DNA of 64,000 nucleotides from positions 3,038,001 to 3,102,000 of the forward strand of contig CP036296.1 in assembly GCA_007751255.1 (NCBI GenBank), read 5' to 3'. The notes beneath the pieces were generated by a model. That model was not told the origin of the DNA, did no database searches, and worked only from the letters and a program-made list of their open reading frames with translations. How positions within the stretch are numbered: the first letter of the stretch is position 1; each line of letters opens with the position of its first letter. A program made the translations under genes and the position numbers. This document shows positions 20,438 through 28,295 of this stretch, one piece after another. The DNA is from Engelhardtia mirabilis (GTDB taxonomy: Bacteria; Planctomycetota; UBA1135; GCA-002686595).

Positions 20438-22096
20438 TCAGGGGACGAGCGTGAGGGGCGTCGCCTGGCTCGCGGAGGTGAGCGCCAGGCCCAGCCCCGC
20501 GTCGATCGTCACGAAGGCGTGGTGCAGCGTCAGACCAGCCAGGACGGGGTCGAGCGGTCCTTGGAGGTCTAGAGCCGCCAGGGCCCGACCGTCACCGTCC
20601 AGGACGCCGAAGGTCGACTCCAACGGCGGGAGGTTGGGCGCGGAGAGGGTCGCCAGGGTCCAAGCGTCGAGGACCAGGGGAATCAGGACACCGCCGAAGG
20701 GAATGCCGGGTGCGGTGCCGCTGACCGAACCCAGGACGAGGTACAGCTCGCCCGCGTGGTCCGGCCCGGCGTCGAGCAAGAGGTCCTGCCGGCCAGCGCC
20801 GGACGGGGCCGCAGAGGCGTTGATGAACGAGATCGAGCGGGCCCACGGAACGCCGAGCATGTCGGGGCAGCCGACACCCGCGAAGGACCACAGGGACCCC
20901 GAGCCGGCGCTGACTTCGAGCGAATCGTCCAGGTAGGCACCGACCGCGACGGTGTCGCCGGAGACAGCGACGTTCGAGCCGAACTCGGTGGTGTTCGACG
21001 GCGGCCAGCTCGGCGTCAGGACCCCGGCCGGTTCGAAGCCCGTGACGCCGTCTTGATAGAGGTAGACCTTGCCGTGCGCCCCGCCCTGTGCGGCCAGTGC
21101 CAGGGAACTACCGACGGCCAGGCGTCCCTCGTCGAGATCGATCGACTCGCCCCACGCTTCCGACGGGGTCCCGAAGGGTTGAGGGACCTGCTGCAGCAGG
21201 TTGTAGGAGCCGCCCGATCCGATCGGCGCGAGCACGTCGACCCGGGCCCCGCAACCGGGGTCCGGCGCGCCCGCGGCGACCTGGAGCGAGACAGCGATCA
21301 GCTCGCCGTCGAAGGCCAGATCCACCAGGTCCGTGTCGGGCGTGCAGAGGCTCAGCAGCACCTGCTCGGAGAGGAACCAGTCCCCATTGGTGTTGCGGTC
21401 GTAGATGAAGACGAGGTTCTCGTTCGACGTCACGACGCAGCGCTCGCCGCGAATGTCGACGTTGTCGCCGTGGACCTTCGGCGGCTGTCCGAACGCGCCG
21501 AACTGACCTTCGAGGGACCAGGTACCACTCTGACGCCCGTAGATCCGGGCGTAGCCGACGCCACTCGGGTTGAAGGGGAAGCCGGCCACGAAGTGATCGC
21601 CGTCGGCGGCCAGGTCCCGCACGAGCGCCGCCGCGGCGGGCACGGCCGCGGTCACGATCCGCTCCTCGAAGGTGAACTCGTCGCCGACGCGGTCGAAGAC
21701 GTAGATCGCGTCGGGGGCGACGAGGCTGCCGCCCTGCAGGTTGCCGACCCCGACCGTGACCAGGAAGTCGTCCGCGATCGCGACCCGGCGGCCGAAGCCC
21801 TGGACGGTTTCGGTGGGCGGCGCGGTCAGCTCCTGGCTGAACTGCCACTGGCCCTGACCGTCGCGCAGGTACACGAACAGGCTTCCGGTGGAAGTCGCCC
21901 CGGGATGCGCCTTGCGGTGGGCCGAGAAGACGGCCACGTCCCCGTGAACGGCTATGGCGCGGCCGAACTCGTCCCCGGTCGAACCGCCGAAGTCGGTCAC
22001 GTGCTGGAGGGGGCATTGGGCGGCGGCGACGCTGGAGGTCGCCAGGGCCGCGAGGAGCAGCGAGCCGTGGCGCAGTAGAAGTGAGATGGGTTGCAT
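20438..22096 (-). CDS. Secreted propeller-like protein with shared C-terminal domain (paralogue 1)
   Basis: 552 residues from ATG at 22096, which puts a clean signal peptide (LLLRHGSLLLAALATSSVAA, cleavage near AAA-Q) first; an upstream ATG at 22153 only adds Pro-rich text. Residues ~25-400 hold about seven repeats of the type GRAIAVHGDVAVFSA, GSLFVYLRDGQGQWQFSQEL, as in FG-GAP-like seven-bladed propellers. After a Cys (VGCPDMLGVP) comes the ~130-residue terminal domain (RQDLLLDAGPDHAGELYLVL ... LTLHHAFVTI ... PLTLVP). It is close throughout to the protein at 28296-29960 (552 versus 554 residues). Function unknown; an exported binding or structural role is likely. Confidence 0.8.
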   Translation of the reverse strand: MQPISLLLRHGSLLLAALATSSVAAAQCPLQHVTDFGGSTGDEFGRAIAVHGDVAVFSAHRKAHPGATSTGSLFVYLRDGQGQWQFSQELTAPPTETVQGFGRRVAIADDFLVTVGVGNLQGGSLVAPDAIYVFDRVGDEFTFEERIVTAAVPAAAALVRDLAADGDHFVAGFPFNPSGVGYARIYGRQSGTWSLEGQFGAFGQPPKVHGDNVDIRGERCVVTSNENLVFIYDRNTNGDWFLSEQVLLSLCTPDTDLVDLAFDGELIAVSLQVAAGAPDPGCGARVDVLAPIGSGGSYNLLQQVPQPFGTPSEAWGESIDLDEGRLAVGSSLALAAQGGAHGKVYLYQDGVTGFEPAGVLTPSWPPSNTTEFGSNVAVSGDTVAVGAYLDDSLEVSAGSGSLWSFAGVGCPDMLGVPWARSISFINASAAPSGAGRQDLLLDAGPDHAGELYLVLGSVSGTAPGIPFGGVLIPLVLDAWTLATLSAPNLPPLESTFGVLDGDGRALAALDLQGPLDPVLAGLTLHHAFVTIDAGLGLALTSASQATPLTLVP

Positions 22097-22277
22097 GGAG
22101 TCGTTGGACCGGAACGGGCCGGGCTGCAAGGGGTTGGCGGGAAGAGGAGGCAAGCCGGCCGTGCGCTCGAGCCGCCGACTGCCAAACTACCCTGGTCGGT
22201 GGGGACCCGCCGTTACCGCCCAGAGAGTCGAAAGGGTCGCTGGCCTGGCCCGGAGGCGGTGGGGCAGGCCCAGGGGC

Positions 22278-22283
22278 TATAGT
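22278..22283 (+). promoter_or_regulatory. Possible -10 element of the DUF3667 gene
   Basis: GGGGCTATAGTCGCTGCCC contains TATAGT, the best -10 match in the window, about 36 bases before the ATG at 22320. It shows the same GGCTA-nnn-T layout as other genes here. Confidence 0.4.
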
Positions 22284-22319
22284 CGCTGCCCTGCCCCGGC
22301 GCCGCGCCGACGCCCCCAC

Positions 22320-23063
22320 ATGACCGAAGTCCCCTCCGACGCGACCTGCCCCAACTGCGGAGCCCCGCGGCTCGATCGCTTCTGCCAGGTGTGCGGCCAG
22401 GACAACGTCTACGCGCGGCTGCGAGCCCGCCAGATCGTGGGCGACCTGCTCGGGGGCATGTTCGGCTGGGAGTCGCGCGTCGCCTTGACGGTGCGCGGGC
22501 TGCTGCGGGATCCGGGCGGCCTGGTGCTCGACTTCCTGCGCGGTCGCCGGGTGCGCTACGTCCGTCCCGCGCGCTTCGCCCTGATGTGCCTGGCCCTGTG
22601 GCTGGTCCTCGGGCGCCTGCTCGACTTCGATCCCATGGAGTCGAGCGGCATCACGATCGGTGCGACGAACGAGGTCGCCGTCGAGCTGCGGGCCTTCCTG
22701 ACCCGGCACTTGGACCTGTTCCTGTACCTCAGCCTGCCCCTGCGCGCCCTGATCCTGAAGCAGATGTTCCGTCGCCAGGGTCTGGACCTGGCCGAGGAGC
22801 TGGTCTTGGTGCTCTACCTCGAGGGCCTCAAGTTCCTGATCGCCGTCGCGACCTTCCCCCTGGTCCTGATGGGAGTCGAGGGCATGCTGCCCTTGCAGCG
22901 CCTCGTCGCCCTGGTCTGGTTCATCTGGGCGGTGAGGCGGGTGCACGCGGTCGGCTGGTGGACGGCGATCTGGCGGGGGACCCTCGTGGCCTTCCTGCAC
23001 GCGGTCGGGACCTTCGTCCTGATGACGGCGGTCGCGCTGCCCTGGGTGCTGTTCACGCGCTGA
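22320..23063 (+). CDS. DUF3667-type zinc-ribbon membrane protein
   Basis: A 247-residue protein that begins with a zinc ribbon (CPNCGAPRLDRFCQVCGQ, four Cys in two CxxC pairs), then an amphipathic stretch that includes the family's GLLRDPGGLVLDFLRGRRVR, then four to five hydrophobic helices (about 90-110, 125-140, 160-185, 190-205, 220-245). The combination of an N-terminal zinc ribbon, the P-G-x-x-x-x-x-F-L-x-G-x-R-x-x-Y-x-x-P motif and a helical membrane part is the DUF3667 pattern. Biochemical role is unknown. It is divergent from the propeller gene and 79 bases upstream of hisS. Confidence 0.8.
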   Translation: MTEVPSDATCPNCGAPRLDRFCQVCGQDNVYARLRARQIVGDLLGGMFGWESRVALTVRGLLRDPGGLVLDFLRGRRVRYVRPARFALMCLALWLVLGRLLDFDPMESSGITIGATNEVAVELRAFLTRHLDLFLYLSLPLRALILKQMFRRQGLDLAEELVLVLYLEGLKFLIAVATFPLVLMGVEGMLPLQRLVALVWFIWAVRRVHAVGWWTAIWRGTLVAFLHAVGTFVLMTAVALPWVLFTR

Positions 23064-23127
23064 CCGGGGCCTGGGGATCGCCGGTCGGGGCTTCGCGCCG
23101 GGGCTGGGGAGCGTCGGCTCGAATCGG

Positions 23128-23142
23128 TAACCTCTGCGGCCC
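23128..23142 (+). promoter_or_regulatory. Short-leader promoter of hisS
   Basis: GGTAACCTCTGCGGCCC runs directly into the hisS ATG. The hexamer TAACCT ends nine bases before the start codon, so transcription would begin at or within a few bases of the ATG and the mRNA would be leaderless. The same TAAGCT-CTGCGGCC layout precedes osmC at 58271. Confidence 0.4.
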
Positions 23143-24480
23143 ATGGCCAAGATCCGAGCGATCAGCGGGTTCCCCGAGTGGACCCCCGAGCAGCAGCTCG
23201 TCGAGAACCACGTGCTGGACCAGGTGCGCCGGCAGTTCGAGCTGCACGGTTTCACGCCCCTGGAGACCCGCGCCGTCGAGCCCCTCGACGTGTTGCTCTC
23301 CAAGGGCGAGACCAGCCAGGAGGTCTACGTCCTCAAGCGCCTGCACGCCAAGGGCGACGAGCCGGCCGAGTTCGGGCTGCACTTCGACCTGACCGTGCCC
23401 TTCGCGCGCTACGTGGCCCAGAACCGCGGCAACCTGCCCCTGCCCCTGCGGCGCTACCAGATCCAGAAGGTCTGGCGCGGCGAGCGGCCGGCCCTGGGGC
23501 GCTACCGCGAGTTCATCCAGGCGGACATCGACGTGATCGCCTCGGAGAACCTGGCCGTGGAGTACGACGCGGAGGTGCTGCGCACGCTCCACAACGTCCT
23601 CGCGAGCCTGCCGATTCCCCCGGTCACCCTGCGGGTCAACAACCGCAAGCTGCTGCAAGGGGCCTACGAGGCGCTTGGCTTCCGCGAGCTCGACGAGGTG
23701 TTGCGGCTGGTCGACAAGCTCGACAAGGTCGGCCCCGACGAGGTCGCGAAGCTCCTCGTCAAGGAGCTTGGTGCGAGCGAGGACCAGGCGCGCTCGGTGC
23801 TGTCGATCGCCAAGGTGCGCGGCACAACCCCGGCGGCCCTCGAGGCGGTGCGCGCCATGGGCCTCGCGAACGCGACCCTCGACGAGGGTCTGGAAGAGCT
23901 CTCGACCCTGCTCGAGAACCTGGCCGACCTGCCCGAGGGCGCGGTCCTGTGCGACCTCTCGATCGCGCGCGGATTGAACTACTACACCGGCATGGTCTGC
24001 GAGGGCCAGATGCGCGGCTACGAGGACATGGGCTCGGTCTGCAGCGGCGGCCGCTACGACAACCTGGCCTCCATGGGCTCCAACGAGAAGCTGCCGGGCG
24101 TCGGTCTGTCGATCGGCGTCACGCGCATCCTCGGGCGGCTGTTCTCGGAGAAACGGTTGGTGGCGAGCCGCGCCACGCCGACGACGGTGCTCGTGGCCCT
24201 CGACGCCCCCGAAGCGCGCAGCGCCGCCGACGCCGTGGCCGTGGCCCTGCGCGCGCGCGGGATCGCGACGGAGGTCTTCGACCGGCCGCTCAAGTACGGC
24301 AAGCAGATCGCCTATGCCGACAAGAAGGGCATCCCCTTCGTGTGGTTCCCCACCGGCGCCGACGGAGCGCACGCGGTGCGTGACATCCGCACGGGCGAGC
24401 AGACCGAGGTCGACCCGGCCGCGTGGGAGCCGCCGGCGGAGGATCGCGGCGTCAGCGTGCGCCTGGTCGACCAGGTCTGA
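23143..24480 (+). CDS. hisS: Histidine--tRNA ligase
   Basis: A 445-residue class II aminoacyl-tRNA synthetase. Motif 2 is RRYQIQKVWRGERPALGRYR (103-122), followed by the EFIQADID segment; the histidine-specific signature is ARGLNYYTGMV (about 278-288), and motif 3 lies in GVGLSIGVTRI. The last ~100 residues are the anticodon-binding domain. The N-terminus MAKIRAISGFPEWTPEQQLV resembles the HisRS subtype found in some actinobacteria rather than the E. coli type. It attaches histidine to tRNA-His in the cytosol. No Shine-Dalgarno is present and the start may be leaderless (see promoter). The stop lies 15 bases from the convergent neighbour's stop. Confidence 0.96.
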   Translation: MAKIRAISGFPEWTPEQQLVENHVLDQVRRQFELHGFTPLETRAVEPLDVLLSKGETSQEVYVLKRLHAKGDEPAEFGLHFDLTVPFARYVAQNRGNLPLPLRRYQIQKVWRGERPALGRYREFIQADIDVIASENLAVEYDAEVLRTLHNVLASLPIPPVTLRVNNRKLLQGAYEALGFRELDEVLRLVDKLDKVGPDEVAKLLVKELGASEDQARSVLSIAKVRGTTPAALEAVRAMGLANATLDEGLEELSTLLENLADLPEGAVLCDLSIARGLNYYTGMVCEGQMRGYEDMGSVCSGGRYDNLASMGSNEKLPGVGLSIGVTRILGRLFSEKRLVASRATPTTVLVALDAPEARSAADAVAVALRARGIATEVFDRPLKYGKQIAYADKKGIPFVWFPTGADGAHAVRDIRTGEQTEVDPAAWEPPAEDRGVSVRLVDQV

Positions 24481-24495
24481 GGCCCGACGCTGGGC

Positions 24496-25989
24496 TCAGC
24501 GCTCGGTCGCGGCTTCCAGGGGTTCGAGCGCGATCGGCGGCAGTTGCAGCCGATCGCCCGGCTGACCGGCGGGCACGGTGACGACGACGGACTCGTAGCC
24601 CTCGAGGTGCAAGGCGATCTCGGTCGGTGTTCCGATGGGCAGGCCGCCAAGCACGAGCCGTCCTGCGCGGTCCGTCGGCGCACCGGCGGGTTGCGCCGCC
24701 TCGAGTTTGCCACCCTCAGTGGCGCGCTCGGCGAGGGCTTCGGGCAGGGGGGCGCCGGTTCGGGAATCGACGACTGTCGCGACGGCGATGACTCCGTCTG
24801 GGGCCAAGTTGAACGGATTCACCAACCGGACGTGTCCGTAGTATCTGCAGACGTAGGACGGAAGCAGGGCGACGCCGTGGCGACCATCGGTGCGCGGGTC
24901 GAATCCGCTGATCACGTTGCGCTCGCCGTAGCCGACGTCGATCCAAGGCGGAGGCTCGTCGCCGACCACGACCGTCACGTCGTAGGGCAACTCGGCGCTC
25001 ACCACGGGAAGGCCCACCGACCACTGCTCGGCCAGGCTCCCTTCGGCGCGCTTCGCACGGACCCTCAGGTCCACTGGGTTGGATCCACTCGTGGAATGGA
25101 CCGCGCTCAGGTCCAAGGTCACGCTGGCGAGGGGCCTGGGGGCGAGGTGAGCGACCTCGAGTCCGTCAGCGACGGATTGCACGCTCGCGCGGGTGGGTGC
25201 ATGTCCCACCAGGTCTAGCTCGACCTCTCGAAGGCGAGGCTCGTCGACCTCCTGCCAGGCGGTCATGCGGTCGCCGTCCACGTGCTGAGCCCACGCCGCA
25301 CGCCAGGCTCCGTCCTCACCGAGCCAACGCAGGGCGGCTCCGACACCCTCGCGCTGGTAGGGCACGTCGCGATCCCGGGTCGGATCCACGCAGCGATGCT
25401 CGGCGAGGGACGCGAAGCTGCGCTCGAGCGCCACGTGCAGGTCGATCCGACGCCTCGGCCGCAACCGCAGGATCGTCCCGTCGCAGCGCTCACCCTCGAG
25501 AACCCGGGGCATGGGGACCAGCTCGTCCCGGTTGTCGCGCGTGTAGACGCTCAGGATCTGTCCGAAGGCCCAGCGGGCGAGGTCGGTCGGGATGGTCAGC
25601 TCGAAACGGCCGTCCTCGCCGGTCCGCGTGCGCGGTCGGGAGCGTGCCGCGCCTCGGTAGCTGAGCTCGCCGGGGAGGAGCGCGCCGGTCTCGAGGTCGA
25701 CCCGCCTGGGGGTCACGACCACCAGGGCGTCCACCAGGGGACTGCCATCCGAGTCGAGCAGGATCCCGCTCAAGACCGCGCCTTCTCCTTCCCAAGGCGA
25801 AAGCTGCGGCAGCGGGTCGACCGCAGTCGTCGACGTCTGCGGCAGCGGGTCGAGCGGGGACCGGGCCGGATCGAGGTCCCCGGCACCAGGTGCCGCGAGG
25901 ACGACGACCCCCGCAGCCAGGCTCGAGATCAGCGTGGACGCGGCGCAGCAGGCGATCAGCCGCGAGATGGGTCCTGATTGAGTCACCAT
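24496..25989 (-). CDS. Exported carboxypeptidase-regulatory-like domain protein A
   Basis: A 497-residue protein with a membrane or signal segment at about 10-33 (LIACCAASTLISSLAAGVVV). The rest is made of Ig-like beta domains of the carboxypeptidase regulatory-like kind: SGILLDSDGSPLVDALVVVT (about 73-92) followed by TGEDGRFELTIPTD, and near the C-terminus VVDSRTGAPLPEAL with DRAGRLVLGGLP and YESVVVTVPAG. The middle, 170-340, matches nothing I know. It shares its organisation with the next protein at 26129 (N- and C-terminal regulatory-like domains, a VDPTRDRDV/VDFDRDRSW segment), so the two are probably tandem paralogues. Function unknown; likely envelope or extracellular. Confidence 0.72.
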   Translation of the reverse strand: MVTQSGPISRLIACCAASTLISSLAAGVVVLAAPGAGDLDPARSPLDPLPQTSTTAVDPLPQLSPWEGEGAVLSGILLDSDGSPLVDALVVVTPRRVDLETGALLPGELSYRGAARSRPRTRTGEDGRFELTIPTDLARWAFGQILSVYTRDNRDELVPMPRVLEGERCDGTILRLRPRRRIDLHVALERSFASLAEHRCVDPTRDRDVPYQREGVGAALRWLGEDGAWRAAWAQHVDGDRMTAWQEVDEPRLREVELDLVGHAPTRASVQSVADGLEVAHLAPRPLASVTLDLSAVHSTSGSNPVDLRVRAKRAEGSLAEQWSVGLPVVSAELPYDVTVVVGDEPPPWIDVGYGERNVISGFDPRTDGRHGVALLPSYVCRYYGHVRLVNPFNLAPDGVIAVATVVDSRTGAPLPEALAERATEGGKLEAAQPAGAPTDRAGRLVLGGLPIGTPTEIALHLEGYESVVVTVPAGQPGDRLQLPPIALEPLEAATER

Positions 25990-26128
25990 GGATCGGACCC
26001 AACGGCCCGGGGAGTGCGCGGTTCAGTCGAGCGGCGTCGAACCCCACCAGTCGGGCGAGCGGGCCCGCCCGGTGGGGTCCAGGCCCCCGGCGACCGGAGA
26101 TCTGCGCGCGAAGCGCCTGCCTCGGAGC

Positions 26129-28195
26129 TCAGCCGCCGGTCGACGCATCCACGACCTGGCGCCCTGTGCCGGGCTCGACGGTGAACTCGAAGGCATCCGT
26201 GCCGCTCACGGGCCCGCCGAGTCGGTAGCGCCCTGCGGGCAGGTCGAGCAAGAACCACGCATCGCGGCGAGGCGCGTCCTCCAGGGGCGCACCGAAGAAG
26301 CCCAGGTCCGGCAGCCAGTCGACACCCGCCTTACGCAGATCCACGTCGATCAGTTGGAAGGGGCGACCCACGCCGCCCTCGATGCGCAGCTCGACCGAAC
26401 GGACCTGGGTCAGGCGCAGGGTCACCTCGTCCGGGCCCGTGGGCGGGGCGAACCGCCAACCGGGCTCACGGCCCACGGTGACGAAGCTCGTGTCGTAGGG
26501 CGGCCGGCTCGGGAAGCCGACGCGACCCTCAACGTCGGTCTCGCGGGTCAACTGCCCGAGGGCGACGGCGATCCCTGCGACCGGCTCGCCGTCGGGTCCG
26601 AGGACCCGCAGCCGGTGGCTCGGCGGCTCGGGCTCGAGCGCAACGTGACCCAGGTCGTAGCGACTGCCCGCGGCGAGGGGCGGGACCTCGACGGTCTCAA
26701 GGCGGTAGCCGGGCAGGTCGAAGCCCACGGTCGTGGCCACGTGCGGCGGCAGGCCCCCGGCCAGGGTCCGACCGCGACCGTCGCTGGGCGCACTGGCGGG
26801 CCGCTCGATCGTGAGCGGACCGCCGAGACCGGAGCGCACCAGCACGACCCCGGCCAGGGGCTCGCCACTCACCGCGTCGATCGCGGTCCCCGCGACGGTG
26901 ACGGTCTCGGGCGAGAGGTCGAAGCACGAGGGTTGTCGCGCCGTGGTGCGTGGATCGGGCGGCGGCCAGGCCCCGACGGCGGGGATCTCCACCGACAGGG
27001 GGCGAGGGTCGAGCTCGGGTTCGCAGCTTGCCAAGAGCTGCTCGGATCCGTCGGGCTCCATCAGGACCACCTCCAACAGGTCGATCGACCGGCTGCCCAG
27101 GGCCACGACGACTTCGCGGGGCAGCTCCTCGAGCCGAACTCTCAGGTGAGCGGCCCAGTCGTAGTGCTCGCGCGACAGGCTCGGCTCTTGGTTGCCCCGC
27201 ACCTCGAGCCGGACCTCACCCTCGCGATGGCCTGCGACGGCGGAACGCACCCGCAGCGTGAGTTCGCGCTGGGGCGGCGCAGACAAGCGCGCATGAAAGG
27301 CGTCGACGCCGGCGCGGGTCACGGGAGCCGACGCCAGCTCGCGCCCCGGAATGGTCAGCTCGACCTCGAGCGGCGCCGAGCCCTCGGGATCGAGCCAGGC
27401 GGTCAGCCTGCGGCCGCCGGTCTGGACGGCAGTCAACGCGGTGATCCGGCCCTCGCCGTCGACGACGTGCCCCGTCGCGCCGACGAGCCCGTGGTCGCGA
27501 TACACGTCCCAGGACCAGCTTCGGTCGCGGTCGAAGTCGACGTAGCGGTCTTGCGTCAGCCGTTGCAGATCCACGTCGGGCACGTCGATGTCGAGCCGGC
27601 GCGCGGCGGGAAGGCGCAGGATGAGGTCGTCGACACGATCTCCGCTGCCCACGCGGGGCAGCTCGAGGGACTCCCAGCGACCGTCGGCGGTGACGACGGT
27701 GAGCCCGTGCCCGAACCCGGCCCGCGCCGTGTCCTCGGCGAAACGCAGGTCGAACAGGCCATCGCCATCGGTCACGACGGCGTCGAAGGCGCCCGCAGCG
27801 GGCCGCGACTCATCCGCCCCGAGGAGGTAGAGGAACGACGACGCGGGGTCGGGTTGAGACCTCACGCGCAGAATGGCGCCCGGCACCGGCCGACCGTCGT
27901 GCTCGACCAGCCGGCCCGTCACCCGGGCACCGGGCCCGTCGAGAGCGCTGAACACCGGGGTGCCATTCTCGTTCGGGTCGACCTGGCCCTCGATCGGGGG
28001 GGCGACCTCGCGCCGCTCACCGACGGTCTCGACGGGTGGCCGCGCCTCGACGGTGTCCCTTCTCGGGTCGGTCTGCGGCACGGCGACGGTGGCGTCGCCG
28101 GCCGGGTCGACGGGGTCCCCGCAGTCGAACAGGAGCCAGCCGAGCAGCGACAACGCCGCCAGGGCCGATGCTCCACCTACCGTTCGCCAGTTCAT
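26129..28195 (-). CDS. Exported carboxypeptidase-regulatory-like domain protein B
   Basis: A 688-residue protein anchored by a hydrophobic N-terminus (GGASALAALSLLGWLLFDCG, about 7-26; the Cys is not in a clear lipobox). Repeated regulatory-like beta domains are visible: ARVTGRLVEHDGRPVPGAIL with DGDGLFDLRF, then VAGTAIDAVSGEPLAGVVLV with DGRGRTLAGGLP, then RVLGPDGEPVAGIAVALG with DVEGRVGFPS, and finally FLLDLPAGRYRLGGP. Each pairs a D/E-G-x-P-V-x-G-A/I strand with a later D-x-x-G-x-F turn. No catalytic motif. It lies upstream of its probable paralogue at 24496 on the same strand (139 bases apart). Confidence 0.72.
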   Translation of the reverse strand: MNWRTVGGASALAALSLLGWLLFDCGDPVDPAGDATVAVPQTDPRRDTVEARPPVETVGERREVAPPIEGQVDPNENGTPVFSALDGPGARVTGRLVEHDGRPVPGAILRVRSQPDPASSFLYLLGADESRPAAGAFDAVVTDGDGLFDLRFAEDTARAGFGHGLTVVTADGRWESLELPRVGSGDRVDDLILRLPAARRLDIDVPDVDLQRLTQDRYVDFDRDRSWSWDVYRDHGLVGATGHVVDGEGRITALTAVQTGGRRLTAWLDPEGSAPLEVELTIPGRELASAPVTRAGVDAFHARLSAPPQRELTLRVRSAVAGHREGEVRLEVRGNQEPSLSREHYDWAAHLRVRLEELPREVVVALGSRSIDLLEVVLMEPDGSEQLLASCEPELDPRPLSVEIPAVGAWPPPDPRTTARQPSCFDLSPETVTVAGTAIDAVSGEPLAGVVLVRSGLGGPLTIERPASAPSDGRGRTLAGGLPPHVATTVGFDLPGYRLETVEVPPLAAGSRYDLGHVALEPEPPSHRLRVLGPDGEPVAGIAVALGQLTRETDVEGRVGFPSRPPYDTSFVTVGREPGWRFAPPTGPDEVTLRLTQVRSVELRIEGGVGRPFQLIDVDLRKAGVDWLPDLGFFGAPLEDAPRRDAWFLLDLPAGRYRLGGPVSGTDAFEFTVEPGTGRQVVDASTGG

Positions 28196-28295
28196 GGTTC
28201 AGCCGAGGACTTGCTGGATGGAGCAGTTGCCGTGCCGCAACGGAGTCGGGTGGCGCGAGTCGAGCGCACGCATCCCGGCTCCGCTGCGCGCCAAG

